A stretch of DNA of 16,228 bases from Limnoraphis robusta CS-951 (lineage in GTDB: Bacteria; Cyanobacteriota; Cyanobacteriia; Cyanobacteriales; Microcoleaceae): contig NZ_LATL02000061.1 in the NCBI RefSeq assembly GCF_000972705.2, forward strand, positions 1-16,228. The letters are read 5' to 3'. The notes under the pieces were generated by a model. The model made no database searches and was not told the origin of the DNA. It saw nothing but the letters and a program-made list of their open reading frames with translations. Within the stretch, counting starts at the first letter, position 1, and every line of letters begins with the position of its first letter. This document shows positions 1-6,816 of the stretch, piece by piece. The translations under genes were made by a program, and so were the position numbers.

Positions 1-1
1 C

Positions 2-439
2 GTCAAAATCAGGCTAAAAATCCGTTGTTTAATTGATGAACTCCATCACAAAGCCGCTCGATTTTTAGTCGATAATTTTGATGTCATTCTTCTACCGACA
101 TTTGAGACTTCCCAGATGGCTTTAAAAGCTACCCGCAAAATTAGAGTAAAGTCAGCCAGAAATATGCTGTCATTTGCTCACTATCGATTTCAACAATTTC
201 TTAAGCATAAAGCTTTTGAGACTGGTAAATTAGTCCTTGATGTCTGTGAAGCCTACACCAGTAAAACAGTTAGCTGGACTGGAGAAATTGTCAACGTGGG
301 TGGTTCTAAGTTAATCAAATCAAAAATAGATGGTCGTGTGATGGACAGAGACATAAATGGCGCACGAGGTATTTTTCTTCGTGCTTTGGTAGATATACCC
401 TGGATGCAACAACATCTTGCATTTGTTAATGAAAGTTAG
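2..439 (+). CDS. TnpB-type (IS200/IS605/IS607 family) protein, C-terminal part, cut by window edge
   Basis: The reading frame is open from the first complete codon at position 2, so only the last 145 residues or so are in the window; ATG 116 is merely the first internal Met. TnpB proteins are RuvC-like, RNA-guided nucleases of IS200/IS605 and IS607 elements. Visible landmarks are the stretch VILLPTFETSQM (its Glu fits the second RuvC acidic residue), VCEAYTSKT, which in most TnpBs leads into the zinc ribbon, and MDRDINGARGI, the third RuvC motif with its Asp. The four zinc-ribbon cysteines expected between YTSKT and DRDINGAR are absent (SWTGEI and IKSKIDG occupy those places). I think this occurs in one TnpB subgroup, so it need not mean decay. 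The frame has no stop or shift here. Whether the gene is intact upstream cannot be seen. The stop codon is 66 bp before ndhC. Confidence 0.85.
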   Translation, partial: VKIRLKIRCLIDELHHKAARFLVDNFDVILLPTFETSQMALKATRKIRVKSARNMLSFAHYRFQQFLKHKAFETGKLVLDVCEAYTSKTVSWTGEIVNVGGSKLIKSKIDGRVMDRDINGARGIFLRALVDIPWMQQHLAFVNES

Positions 440-465
440 CAAAAAAGTATCGGCAACTATATAAT
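436..465 (+). promoter_or_regulatory. Candidate ndhCKJ promoter at the TnpB/ndhC junction
   Basis: A perfect -10 hexamer TATAAT lies at 460-465. A partial -35 match, TTAGCA, lies at 436-441, 18 bp upstream and overlapping the tnpB stop codon. Transcription would start near 472, leaving a leader of about 34 nt before the GTG of ndhC. This is the only strong -10 box I see in the 66-bp gap. Confidence 0.4.
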
Positions 466-505
466 GTAAAAGACAATTTAGTACACTTGCACTCAATCAG
501 CCATC

Positions 506-868
506 GTGTTTGTTCTTCCTGGCTATGAATACTTTCTAGGCTTCCTGATTATCTGTAGCCTAGTTCCCGTTCTCGCTCTTGGTACATCCAAGCTCGTCCG
601 TCCCAAAAGCCGAAGTGGCGCCCGACGCACCACCTATGAGTCGGGTTGTGAACCCATCGGAGGCGCTTGGATTCAGTTCAATATTCGCTACTATATGTTT
701 GCCCTGGTGTTTGTCATTTTTGACGTAGAGACGGTGTTTCTTTACCCCTGGGCTGTAGCCTTCCACAAGTTGGGATTATTAGCGTTTATCGAGGCTTTGA
801 TTTTTATTACCATTCTTGTGATTGCCTTAGTTTATGCGTGGCGTAAAGGCGCGTTGGAATGGTCTTAA
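506..868 (+). CDS. ndhC: NAD(P)H-quinone oxidoreductase (NDH-1) subunit 3, NdhC
   Basis: Membrane-arm subunit of cyanobacterial NDH-1, which oxidises ferredoxin and reduces plastoquinone in respiration and photosystem I cyclic electron flow. It has 120 residues, the usual NdhC length. Three hydrophobic helices are visible (about residues 6-28, 62-82 and 89-112). The loop after helix 1 carries the conserved YESGCEP (44-50), and helix 2 contains acidic FDVET (72-76). The start is GTG 506, chosen because [13 protein letters not shown] matches the usual NdhC N-terminus; no clear Shine-Dalgarno precedes it. ndhK follows after 23 bp, so the two are co-transcribed. What normally lies upstream is replaced here by a TnpB gene end. 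Confidence 0.97.
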   Translation: MFVLPGYEYFLGFLIICSLVPVLALGTSKLVRPKSRSGARRTTYESGCEPIGGAWIQFNIRYYMFALVFVIFDVETVFLYPWAVAFHKLGLLAFIEALIFITILVIALVYAWRKGALEWS

Positions 869-891
869 GTCGTTAGAATCACACAGAAATT

Positions 892-1617
892 ATGACAAGC
901 CAGAGTATTACCCCGGAAACCGGAAAAATCATTAATCCCATTGAGCGACCTCAAGTTACTCAAGAACTGTCAGAAAACGTTGTCTTAACGACCGTTGATG
1001 ACTTGTACAACTGGGCGAGACTGTCGAGTTTGTGGCCGTTGCTATATGGTACGGCTTGCTGCTTTATCGAATTTGCTGCTTTAATTGGTTCTCGCTTCGA
1101 CTTTGATCGCTTTGGTTTGGTGCCTCGTTCAAGTCCTCGTCAAGCGGATTTGTTGATCACTGCCGGAACCATCACGATGAAATATGCCCCTGTGTTAGTC
1201 CGGTTGTACGAACAAATGCCCGAACCCAAGTATGTAATTGCAATGGGGGCTTGCACGATTACGGGCGGGATGTTTAGTATGGACTCGACGACGGCGGTCA
1301 GGGGTGTAGATAAATTAATCCCGGTGGATGTCTATATTCCCGGTTGTCCTCCTCGTCCAGAAGCGATCATTGATGCGATCATCAAACTGCGGAAGAAAAT
1401 TGCCAATGATTCCCTACAAGAACGGGGAAACCTCCAACAAACTCATCGCTACTATACCCGTTCTCATCAGATGAAGGTGGTTGAACCGATTTTAACGGGT
1501 CAATATTTACAATCAGAAACTCGTCAAGTTCCACCCAAACAATTAACGGAAGCAATGGGAATGCCCGTACCCCCAGCAATGCTAATCGAACAAACCAAGG
1601 AGGAACAGCGTGGCTGA
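892..1617 (+). CDS. ndhK: NDH-1 subunit K (PSST/NuoB homologue), 4Fe-4S subunit
   Basis: Peripheral-arm subunit that holds the terminal iron-sulfur cluster N2, which passes electrons to plastoquinone. The 241 residues match the family. The four expected cluster ligands are present: the tandem pair Cys56-Cys57 in GTACCFIEF, Cys121 in MGACTITGG and Cys152 in IPGCPPRPE. The C-terminal extension after about residue 170, with [11 protein letters not shown], is typical of cyanobacterial and chloroplast NdhK. It sits 23 bp after ndhC and overlaps ndhJ by 8 bp. Its last codons contain the ribosome-binding site of ndhJ, which points to translational coupling. Confidence 0.98.
   Translation: MTSQSITPETGKIINPIERPQVTQELSENVVLTTVDDLYNWARLSSLWPLLYGTACCFIEFAALIGSRFDFDRFGLVPRSSPRQADLLITAGTITMKYAPVLVRLYEQMPEPKYVIAMGACTITGGMFSMDSTTAVRGVDKLIPVDVYIPGCPPRPEAIIDAIIKLRKKIANDSLQERGNLQQTHRYYTRSHQMKVVEPILTGQYLQSETRQVPPKQLTEAMGMPVPPAMLIEQTKEEQRG
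1597..1603 (+). promoter_or_regulatory. Strong Shine-Dalgarno deciding the GTG start of ndhJ
   Basis: AAGGAGG lies inside the 3' end of ndhK, 6 nt before GTG 1610. It fixes the ndhJ start within the overlap and implies coupled translation of ndhK and ndhJ. Confidence 0.8.
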
Positions 1618-2116
1618 GACGGAAGAAGCAGCAATTGTTGAAGCTGGTCCAATTTCTCAATGGCTGAGTCAAAATGGATTTGAACATGAATCGTTAGAAC
1701 GAAATCACTCGGGAGTAGAGATCATTAAGGTCAGTCGAGATTACTTGATTCCCTTATCTACAGCCCTCTATGCCAAAGGATTTAACTGTCTACGATGTCA
1801 ATGTGCCTATGACCTTGGCCCGGGCGAAGATCTCGTCAGTGTCTATCATTTGGTAAAAATTGACGATGATGTGGAACAACCCGAGGAAGTTTGCGTCAAG
1901 GTATTCGTTCCAAGAGATGATCCCAGGGTTCCGTCAGTGTACTGGATTTGGAAGGCTGCCGACTACCAAGAACGGGAGTCTTATGATATGTACGGTATCG
2001 TTTACGAAGGTCATCCTAATCTGAAGCGAATTTTAATGCCAGAAGATTGGGTGGGCTGGCCGTTGCGAAAAGACTATATCTCTCCTGATTTCCATGAGTT
2101 GCAAGATGCCTATTAA
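1610..2116 (+). CDS. ndhJ: NDH-1 subunit J (30-kDa/NuoC homologue)
   Basis: Peripheral-arm subunit of NDH-1 (complex I 30-kDa family), next to NdhK in the hydrophilic arm; it carries no cofactor. It has 168 residues, a normal length. The family signature is at about residues 120-142, with the core [10 protein letters not shown] followed by [10 protein letters not shown], and the C-terminus has the usual GWPLRKDY. The start is GTG 1610 behind a strong ribosome-binding site, overlapping the ndhK stop by 8 bp. It is the last gene of the ndhC-ndhK-ndhJ operon; a hairpin lies 39 bp after the stop. Confidence 0.97.
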   Translation: MAETEEAAIVEAGPISQWLSQNGFEHESLERNHSGVEIIKVSRDYLIPLSTALYAKGFNCLRCQCAYDLGPGEDLVSVYHLVKIDDDVEQPEEVCVKVFVPRDDPRVPSVYWIWKAADYQERESYDMYGIVYEGHPNLKRILMPEDWVGWPLRKDYISPDFHELQDAY

Positions 2117-2155
2117 CGATTGTCGGGTCAGATTAATGACTGATTAATACAAACG

Positions 2156-2181
2156 GCACTCCTGTCAATTGGAGGGAGTGC
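2156..2181 (+). terminator. Hairpin after ndhCKJ, possible transcript end
   Basis: Perfect 7-bp inverted repeat GCACTCC (2156-2162) and GGAGTGC (2175-2181) with a 12-nt loop, starting 39 bp after the ndhJ stop. No T-run follows, so it may stabilise the 3' end or terminate weakly rather than act as a classical intrinsic terminator. Confidence 0.4.
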
Positions 2182-2310
2182 TGATTACAATCTAAAGGAA
2201 ATAGGCAAAAGCAATCTACAGTGGGATGGAGGCAGCCCAAACGCATTGCCAGATTTCGGAAAAGTCTGGTATAGTTGCCTACGATTAGGTAGCATTTATG
2301 TCTAGCCTAA

Positions 2311-2418
2311 GCTTCGTTATTTTTAGCCGCAGGGCTTGCGGTGTCAGCCTGTGGAGCGAGTGTAAGACCTGAAAGATTTCTAAGTCTAGAGGGCCTCTGC
2401 ATTGAAGCAGGAACCTAA
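2311..2418 (+). pseudogene. TnpB C-terminal remnant (about 35 codons)
   Basis: After an in-frame stop at 2308-2310, codons 2311-2415 encode a peptide containing AAGLAVSACGASVRPE and ending in CIEAGT, with a stop at 2416-2418. It resembles the tail of cyanobacterial IS200/IS605 TnpB proteins, where the segment after the zinc ribbon reads roughly GHAVTACGxxVRP and the protein ends in a short EAGT-like tail. The rest of the gene, including the whole RuvC domain, is missing, so this is a decayed relic. It is a different subgroup from the TnpB at the left edge, whose C-terminus is unrelated. Confidence 0.65.
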
Positions 2419-2466
2419 ATCGTGAGGTTTAGGAATCTTCTCCCTTCAGGGAGGAAAGGATGCCAA
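2330..2466 (+). ncRNA. Candidate omega/reRNA scaffold of the TnpB relic
   Basis: In IS200/IS605 elements the TnpB guide RNA is made from the 3' end of tnpB and the right end of the element. Two consecutive hairpins fit this. The first is CCTAAATC (2414-2421) with GGTTTAGG (2426-2433), closed by a GTGA loop, a GNRA-type tetraloop. The second is CTCCC (2440-2444) with GGGAG (2449-2453), closed by TTCA. The segment ends in GGATGCCAAG, like the right ends I know from cyanobacterial elements. A guide, if the RNA were made, would be the bases just after about 2466. Expression and activity are inference. Confidence 0.45.
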
Positions 2467-2477
2467 GAGAGCGCATA

Positions 2478-2535
2478 TGTACGATACCATTTAGGTTGCA
2501 ACATTATACAGTCCTGCGGGACTTGTCTTCGTACA
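2478..2535 (+). repeat. Nested inverted repeat in the leader of the SdrD-B-like gene
   Basis: TGTACGA (2478-2484) and TCGTACA (2529-2535) are exact inverted copies. Between them is a second hairpin, AGTCC (2510-2514) with GGACT (2518-2522) and a short loop. The fold ends 10 nt before the GGAGGAG ribosome-binding site of the gene starting at 2560, so it could influence its leader mRNA. Confidence 0.4.
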
Positions 2536-2559
2536 ATACTTTGGTGGAGGAGTTTAATT

Positions 2560-4137
2560 GTGAGTACTATTCGAGGATCAGTATTTCAGGATCTTAACGG
2601 TAACGCTATTTTTGATTTGGGAGAAGGTCTTCCCAACGTTACTGTATTTTTGGATGATAATGGGGATGGTTTACCCACCGATCTCGAACAGGTCAGGCTG
2701 ACCGATTTCAACGGTGAATACACATTTGCTGATTTACCGGCAGGAACCTTTGTTCTCGATCAGGTTACACCCCCAGGCTTCAATGAACCTCTAGGAGTTC
2801 CCATCTCCCTAGCAACAACGGGCGATGTAAACGAACGGATTGATGTCAACATCCTTAATGTCAATCCCGTCCCACCTGTCAATCCAGTTCCAACAACCAC
2901 AACTCTTAGCGGTGCGGTTTATGTTGATAATAACAGAAACGGGATTTACGAACCCTTTGGAGAATTGGGTGAACCCACGTTAGCGGAAGGGTTTCCCAAC
3001 GCAGCTATCTACATTGACCTCAACAACAGTGGTTTCTTTGAATTCAGCGAACCCTCAGCAATCCCGAACGAAGCTGGATTCTATATCTTTGAGGGCTTAC
3101 CCCCGGGTTCCTATCTGCTGAGAGCTGATCTCCCGAGTGGATTTGAGTTAATCGATGATGATAGCTCGATTGAGGGTAACTCAATTGTTGCTAATGTCAA
3201 TTTTGGTATCAATCAATTTGATATCGGGGTGATTAACCCGAACAGTGTCTACGGTCGTGTAATCCGTGATATCAATGGTGATGGTATACCCAATCCTGAT
3301 GAACCTGCACAGGAGAATATAGACGTTACAATCGTTAACCGGAACACCGATGACATTGAAACAGCTACGACAGATAATAACGGGTTTTACATCATTGATG
3401 GTTTAGATACCGCGATTGACGGAGAAGATGATCCCCAAAACCCCTTTGCAAACTACATTGCCAGAACTGAACCTGAACGGTTTGCCAACGCATTTGAGAT
3501 AGAGTTTGGTACGCCTTCAAGTAGTTATGTGTTTACTTCTCCGGTTCCTCCCGTGGGTGCGTTTCCAGGGGAAATCGGCCTCACACTCGTTCAAGGGGAG
3601 AGCCTGCAAGTCAACGCTACACTGGTGTTTAATCCTGCGGGATCGTCTTTATTGCTGCCCAATAGTATTGCCGGTGTCGTCTTTAATGACCGCAATGCCA
3701 ACTCCCTGCTTGACTTTGACCCAGTGACGGGTCTAGCAGATGATCTGGTCACAGATGCGACCCTGTTTATTGATCTCGATGATGATGGTGTCCGTGGGGA
3801 CGATGAACCGACCACCACAACGGACTTTAACGGAAACTTTGCCTTTACCAATTTACTACCCACACCGAATATTGATCCGATCACAGGTCTTGCTGCGATC
3901 GAAGATACCTATGTCGTTCGAGTTGAGCCAACAGACGATCTGGGGAACTTAACCACTCCAATTGCTGCGATCACTCTAGGTGCTGGCGAAGCTGCTCAAT
4001 TAACCTTCGGACTTTCGGGTGTAGTTCCCTTCCCGCCCGAAAACCAATTTGCTCAAGTGGGCGGTGGTATCGACGCCGATGCTCTGATTCCCGTCAGAGG
4101 CTTCACTCCCACAGTCGCGACATTCCCAGTTGTCTAA
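2560..4137 (+). CDS. Protein with four SdrD-B-like domains and calcium-type Asp loops
   Basis: The frame is open from GTG 2422, but that start lies inside the TnpB right-end relic and would add 46 unrelated residues. GTG 2560 has GGAGGAG (2546-2552) 7 nt upstream, and the first domain begins at once, so I take 2560 (525 residues). Four SdrD-B-like (prealbumin/Cna-B-type) beta-sandwich domains lie at about residues 4-78, 117-200, 230-310 and 370-458. They share openings such as GSVFQDLNGN and GRVIRDINGDG and endings such as FADLPAGTFVL. At least seven Asp-rich loops (DDNGDG 32-37, DLNNSG 153-158, DINGDG 237-242, DLDDDG 405-410 and others) suggest calcium binding. A Pro/Thr linker lies at 102-117. 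Such domains usually build extracellular adhesive or structural proteins, yet neither start gives a signal peptide, and I see no transmembrane helix or LPXTG anchor. Export, if any, must use another route. Confidence 0.85.
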   Translation: MSTIRGSVFQDLNGNAIFDLGEGLPNVTVFLDDNGDGLPTDLEQVRLTDFNGEYTFADLPAGTFVLDQVTPPGFNEPLGVPISLATTGDVNERIDVNILNVNPVPPVNPVPTTTTLSGAVYVDNNRNGIYEPFGELGEPTLAEGFPNAAIYIDLNNSGFFEFSEPSAIPNEAGFYIFEGLPPGSYLLRADLPSGFELIDDDSSIEGNSIVANVNFGINQFDIGVINPNSVYGRVIRDINGDGIPNPDEPAQENIDVTIVNRNTDDIETATTDNNGFYIIDGLDTAIDGEDDPQNPFANYIARTEPERFANAFEIEFGTPSSSYVFTSPVPPVGAFPGEIGLTLVQGESLQVNATLVFNPAGSSLLLPNSIAGVVFNDRNANSLLDFDPVTGLADDLVTDATLFIDLDDDGVRGDDEPTTTTDFNGNFAFTNLLPTPNIDPITGLAAIEDTYVVRVEPTDDLGNLTTPIAAITLGAGEAAQLTFGLSGVVPFPPENQFAQVGGGIDADALIPVRGFTPTVATFPVV

Positions 4138-4229
4138 TTCGGATTTACAACTCGACGGTTTAATGAGAAGTCGTTAAGTTTTTTGTATTGAGTCATCCCT
4201 AGAAAGATCAAGGTGAATTTGATCAACCT

Positions 4230-4256
4230 TCATCCTTTTCTGGGGTGATTTTTTTT
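4230..4256 (+). terminator. Intrinsic terminator after the SdrD-B-like gene
   Basis: A short stem, TCATCC (4230-4235) with GGGTGA (4243-4248; one G-T pair), is followed directly by eight T (4249-4256). It lies 93 bp after the stop and ends transcription before the M16 peptidase gene. Confidence 0.55.
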
Positions 4257-4346
4257 GTAGATTTTCAGCATTATATCAAAAAATGTATCAAGATACTCAG
4301 ATCATCAACAGAGAAAACGATATTATGAAATAATTAGGAAAAAATT

Positions 4347-4362
4347 AAGTTAAGTTTAACTT
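4347..4362. promoter_or_regulatory. Short-spaced palindrome just upstream of the M16 peptidase start
   Basis: AAGTTAA and TTAACTT are exact inverted copies separated by GT, ending 8 bp before the TTG start. It could be an operator or a small leader hairpin. In this AT-rich stretch it may also be chance. Confidence 0.25.
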
Positions 4363-4370
4363 CAATCAAA

Positions 4371-5636
4371 TTGTATCAACAGCAAACGGCTTTAAAGTTT
4401 CCTGCCAGTATCTTTCGATTAGACAACGGATTAACCATTATTCATCAGGAGATCTCTGCAACTCCAGTGGTCGTAGTCGATGTTTGGGTTAGAGCTGGAG
4501 CTGTGCAGGAGCCTGATCATTGGTCAGGTATGGCTCATTTCCTAGAACACATGATTTTTAAAGGGACAGACAAAATCGCTCCCGGAATCTTTGACCAAGT
4601 GATCGAAAGTCGAGGGGGAGTCACGAATGCCGCTACAAGTCACGACTACGCCCACTTCTACATCACAACCGCCGAGCAGTACCTCGAAGATACCCTAACC
4701 CCTTTGGGAGAATTGCTCTTACAAGCGAAGATTCCTGATGATGAATTTATCCGAGAGCGGGATGTAGTCCTCGAAGAAATTCGTCAAGCGCAAGATGATG
4801 TAGACTCCATTGAGTTTCAGTTGATAATGGAAAATATCTATAGTCATCATCCCTACGGGCGTCCGGTGCTGGGAACTCCTGAGAAATTAATGCAGCGATC
4901 GCCAGAAGAAATGCGCTGTTTTCATCAATGTCATTACCAACCGGACAATATGGCGGTTGTGATCGTTGGGGGAGTCAAACAAAATCGGGCGATTAATGCG
5001 ATCAAACAGGCTTTTGATTCCTTTCCCTCTCCTCAAAACTGTCCTTGTATCGGGTTAACGCCTGAACCAAAAATTAGAGAAATTCGTCGCCAGGAACTGC
5101 AATTACCAAATGCTGAACAAGCCCGATTAACTTTAGCTTGGCTTGGCCCGGATGTCAAACAGTTGCGAGAGGCCTATGGCTTAGATTTGCTTTCGGTGAT
5201 CCTCGCCGAAGGACGAACTTCTCGTTTAGTGCGGATGTTGCGGGAGGAATTGCAACTGGTTGATCATGTGATGAGTAACTTTTCTTTGCAACAACAATCG
5301 AGCTTGCTGACGATTAGTGCTTTGTTAGATACACAGCATATTGAAACCGTTGAAACGCTAATTCGTGATTGTATTTCCTCACTGCAAAGCGAACCGATTT
5401 CTGAACTCGAACTGAAACGGAGTCAACGTTTACTCTGTAATGATTACGCTTTTTCCACAGAAACACCCGATCAGTTAGCGGGTTTGTATGGCTATTACTT
5501 TACGGTTGCCGAACCCGAGTTATCGATGATTTATCCCACTGAAATTCAATCTTTTGAACCTGATGATTTGCAAGAACTAGCGCGAAAATACTTAAGTTTA
5601 GATTGCCATGCCGTGACGGTGATTCTACCGGGTTAG
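4371..5636 (+). CDS. M16 family zinc metallopeptidase (insulinase / processing-peptidase beta-like)
   Basis: A 421-residue single-chain M16 peptidase, the size of the bacterial processing-peptidase-like group that works as a dimer. The inverted zinc motif is intact: His56-Phe-Leu-Glu59-His60 in GMAHFLEHMIFKGT. The distal zinc ligand would be Glu135/Glu136 in DVVLEEIRQ, about 75 residues on. A second half, from about residue 220, carries the usual LLSVILAEGRTSRL segment. The start is TTG 4371: no ATG or GTG occurs between the in-frame stop at 4335 and the conserved domain, and the N-terminus then fits M16 proteins (FRLDNGLTIIHQE). No Shine-Dalgarno is evident. No signal peptide is seen, so it is probably cytoplasmic. 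Cyanobacteria often encode two M16 genes in tandem; here no partner follows, as the next gene is convergent 46 bp on. Confidence 0.93.
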   Translation: MYQQQTALKFPASIFRLDNGLTIIHQEISATPVVVVDVWVRAGAVQEPDHWSGMAHFLEHMIFKGTDKIAPGIFDQVIESRGGVTNAATSHDYAHFYITTAEQYLEDTLTPLGELLLQAKIPDDEFIRERDVVLEEIRQAQDDVDSIEFQLIMENIYSHHPYGRPVLGTPEKLMQRSPEEMRCFHQCHYQPDNMAVVIVGGVKQNRAINAIKQAFDSFPSPQNCPCIGLTPEPKIREIRRQELQLPNAEQARLTLAWLGPDVKQLREAYGLDLLSVILAEGRTSRLVRMLREELQLVDHVMSNFSLQQQSSLLTISALLDTQHIETVETLIRDCISSLQSEPISELELKRSQRLLCNDYAFSTETPDQLAGLYGYYFTVAEPELSMIYPTEIQSFEPDDLQELARKYLSLDCHAVTVILPG

Positions 5637-5682
5637 AAATACAGATTCAATCACACAGACAGGTCATGGCACTTCTCTAAAG

Positions 5683-6762
5683 TTAGGACTCTAGACGATA
5701 AACATCCGCCAGCAATTCATTCGCTTTGAGCCTTCTTTCTGGAGCGGGAGCATCATAGATAATCAATATAGAATTAGATTCTCCTAAACAGGGAAAATGA
5801 GCAATACCTTCGGCGTTATCGGCTCCTACTTTAATCGGCAAATCAAACATCACTTCTAAATGTTTGGAGTCCTGCCAATAAATCATTTCTTCAGTTCGCT
5901 TCTCAATATTTTTTAAGCGAAAGATTCGCATTGCCCCATTTAGATCCATTGTGGGGCCGGCGAGAATAATTAAATCTCCATCATGTAAATAAAGTTCTCG
6001 AATTCCTAATCCATCCAAGTCAATAAAATGTTTTCGATAGAGTTCTCCCTCTTTTTCCATCGGTTTAAGCATGAGAACACCCGGTTTTTTTTCGGCAACT
6101 TCGATCTCTAAAATAATCGCTAAACCTCGCAAAACAGGCCCTCTTAACCCTAAGAAAATCCGATCACCATGAATGGCTAACCCCTCAATATCAAGTCCGT
6201 TATCTTTTGAGGGTAAACCACTGGAAACAATGGCACCAATATGAGGATCTTTTTTGAGACTTTCAACTAAAATATTACCTTCTTTTGTTGTTTCTAAACG
6301 AGCGGCTGTCAGTTTTTTCTCAGGATCATCTTTCAACGTACAAGACTTAACCAAATTTCCATCAATAACAGGAATACGAGCAATTAAATAACGATTCGCC
6401 TCCGATGTCACCTGAGATAACCGCTCAACATCTTTTTGGGGATCTTTTCCCTTGGGTTTTTTGCGTTTGGTACTGTGAGAACCCATCACCCATAAGTAAC
6501 CCTGAGAATAATCTAAACCTTCGATATCAATTTCATCCTCAGTATTGGGGAGTTCAAGAAAATCCGAAAGAGGAAAATGCTTGTGATTGCTAAAAACAAA
6601 CGGTTCAACTGGGGAAAGTCGCTCGACTCCCAACAACTCATCAGAACCCACCCACAAACTACCATCGGGTGTCATCACTGCTGCTGAGAGTTCACCGACT
6701 AAATCATCGGAACCATCTTCAAAGCGTAGTAATACTCGACTCAGTAAAAAACCTTCTGACAT
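5683..6762 (-). CDS. DUF3616 domain protein
   Basis: A 359-residue protein I recognise as DUF3616, a bacterial family of unknown function that looks beta-propeller-like. Visible features are short repeated beta segments: GSLWVGSDELLGVERL near residue 30, DIEGLDYSQGYLWVMGSHS near 80, GLDIEGLAIHGDRIFLGLRG near 190, and DGLGIRELYLHDGDLIILAG near 250. The recurring D-I-E-G-L followed by W/F-V/L-G resembles blade starts. There is no signal peptide or transmembrane helix. It is the last gene of a minus-strand run, 54 bp downstream of the DUF1206 gene. An inverted repeat, ATCACA (6774-6779) with TGTGAT (6794-6799), sits in that gap. It ends 46 bp from the convergent M16 gene. Confidence 0.85.
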   Translation of the reverse strand: MSEGFLLSRVLLRFEDGSDDLVGELSAAVMTPDGSLWVGSDELLGVERLSPVEPFVFSNHKHFPLSDFLELPNTEDEIDIEGLDYSQGYLWVMGSHSTKRKKPKGKDPQKDVERLSQVTSEANRYLIARIPVIDGNLVKSCTLKDDPEKKLTAARLETTKEGNILVESLKKDPHIGAIVSSGLPSKDNGLDIEGLAIHGDRIFLGLRGPVLRGLAIILEIEVAEKKPGVLMLKPMEKEGELYRKHFIDLDGLGIRELYLHDGDLIILAGPTMDLNGAMRIFRLKNIEKRTEEMIYWQDSKHLEVMFDLPIKVGADNAEGIAHFPCLGESNSILIIYDAPAPERRLKANELLADVYRLES

Positions 6763-6816
6763 TGGCTTGATTAATCACAGTTGTCTTTGATGTTGTGATC
6801 TTACTCGATTTTTGGC

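Larger units (their letters stand above)
2230..2466 (+). mobile_element. IS200/IS605-type element remnant (right end and collapsed interior)
   Basis: The part from 2311 holds a TnpB C-terminal coding remnant and the right-end hairpins described separately. To its left is a nested fold: AGGCA (2230-2234) with TGCCT (2276-2280) enclosing CCAGATTT (2249-2256) and AAAGTCTGG (2261-2269, one bulge). This could be a left-end or internal hairpin of the same element. The right boundary is placed near the end of the conserved-looking tail GGATGCCAAG at about 2458-2467; the left boundary is uncertain. No TnpA gene or full TnpB gene remains. Confidence 0.5.

Noticed and set aside
2422..2559. N-terminal 46-residue extension of the SdrD-B-like protein
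   Set aside because: It overlaps the TnpB right-end relic, has no ribosome-binding site, and looks unlike the family; GTG 2560 has GGAGGAG at proper spacing.
3591..3884. Minus-strand frame of 97 codons inside the SdrD-B-like gene
   Set aside because: It lies wholly within a well-supported gene on the other strand and has no recognisable domain or ribosome-binding site.
6774..6799. ATCACA/TGTGAT pair as a CRP-type site upstream of the DUF3616 gene
   Set aside because: The half-sites are in the reverse order of a CRP site (TGTGA then TCACA) and the spacing is wrong; at best a weak hairpin.
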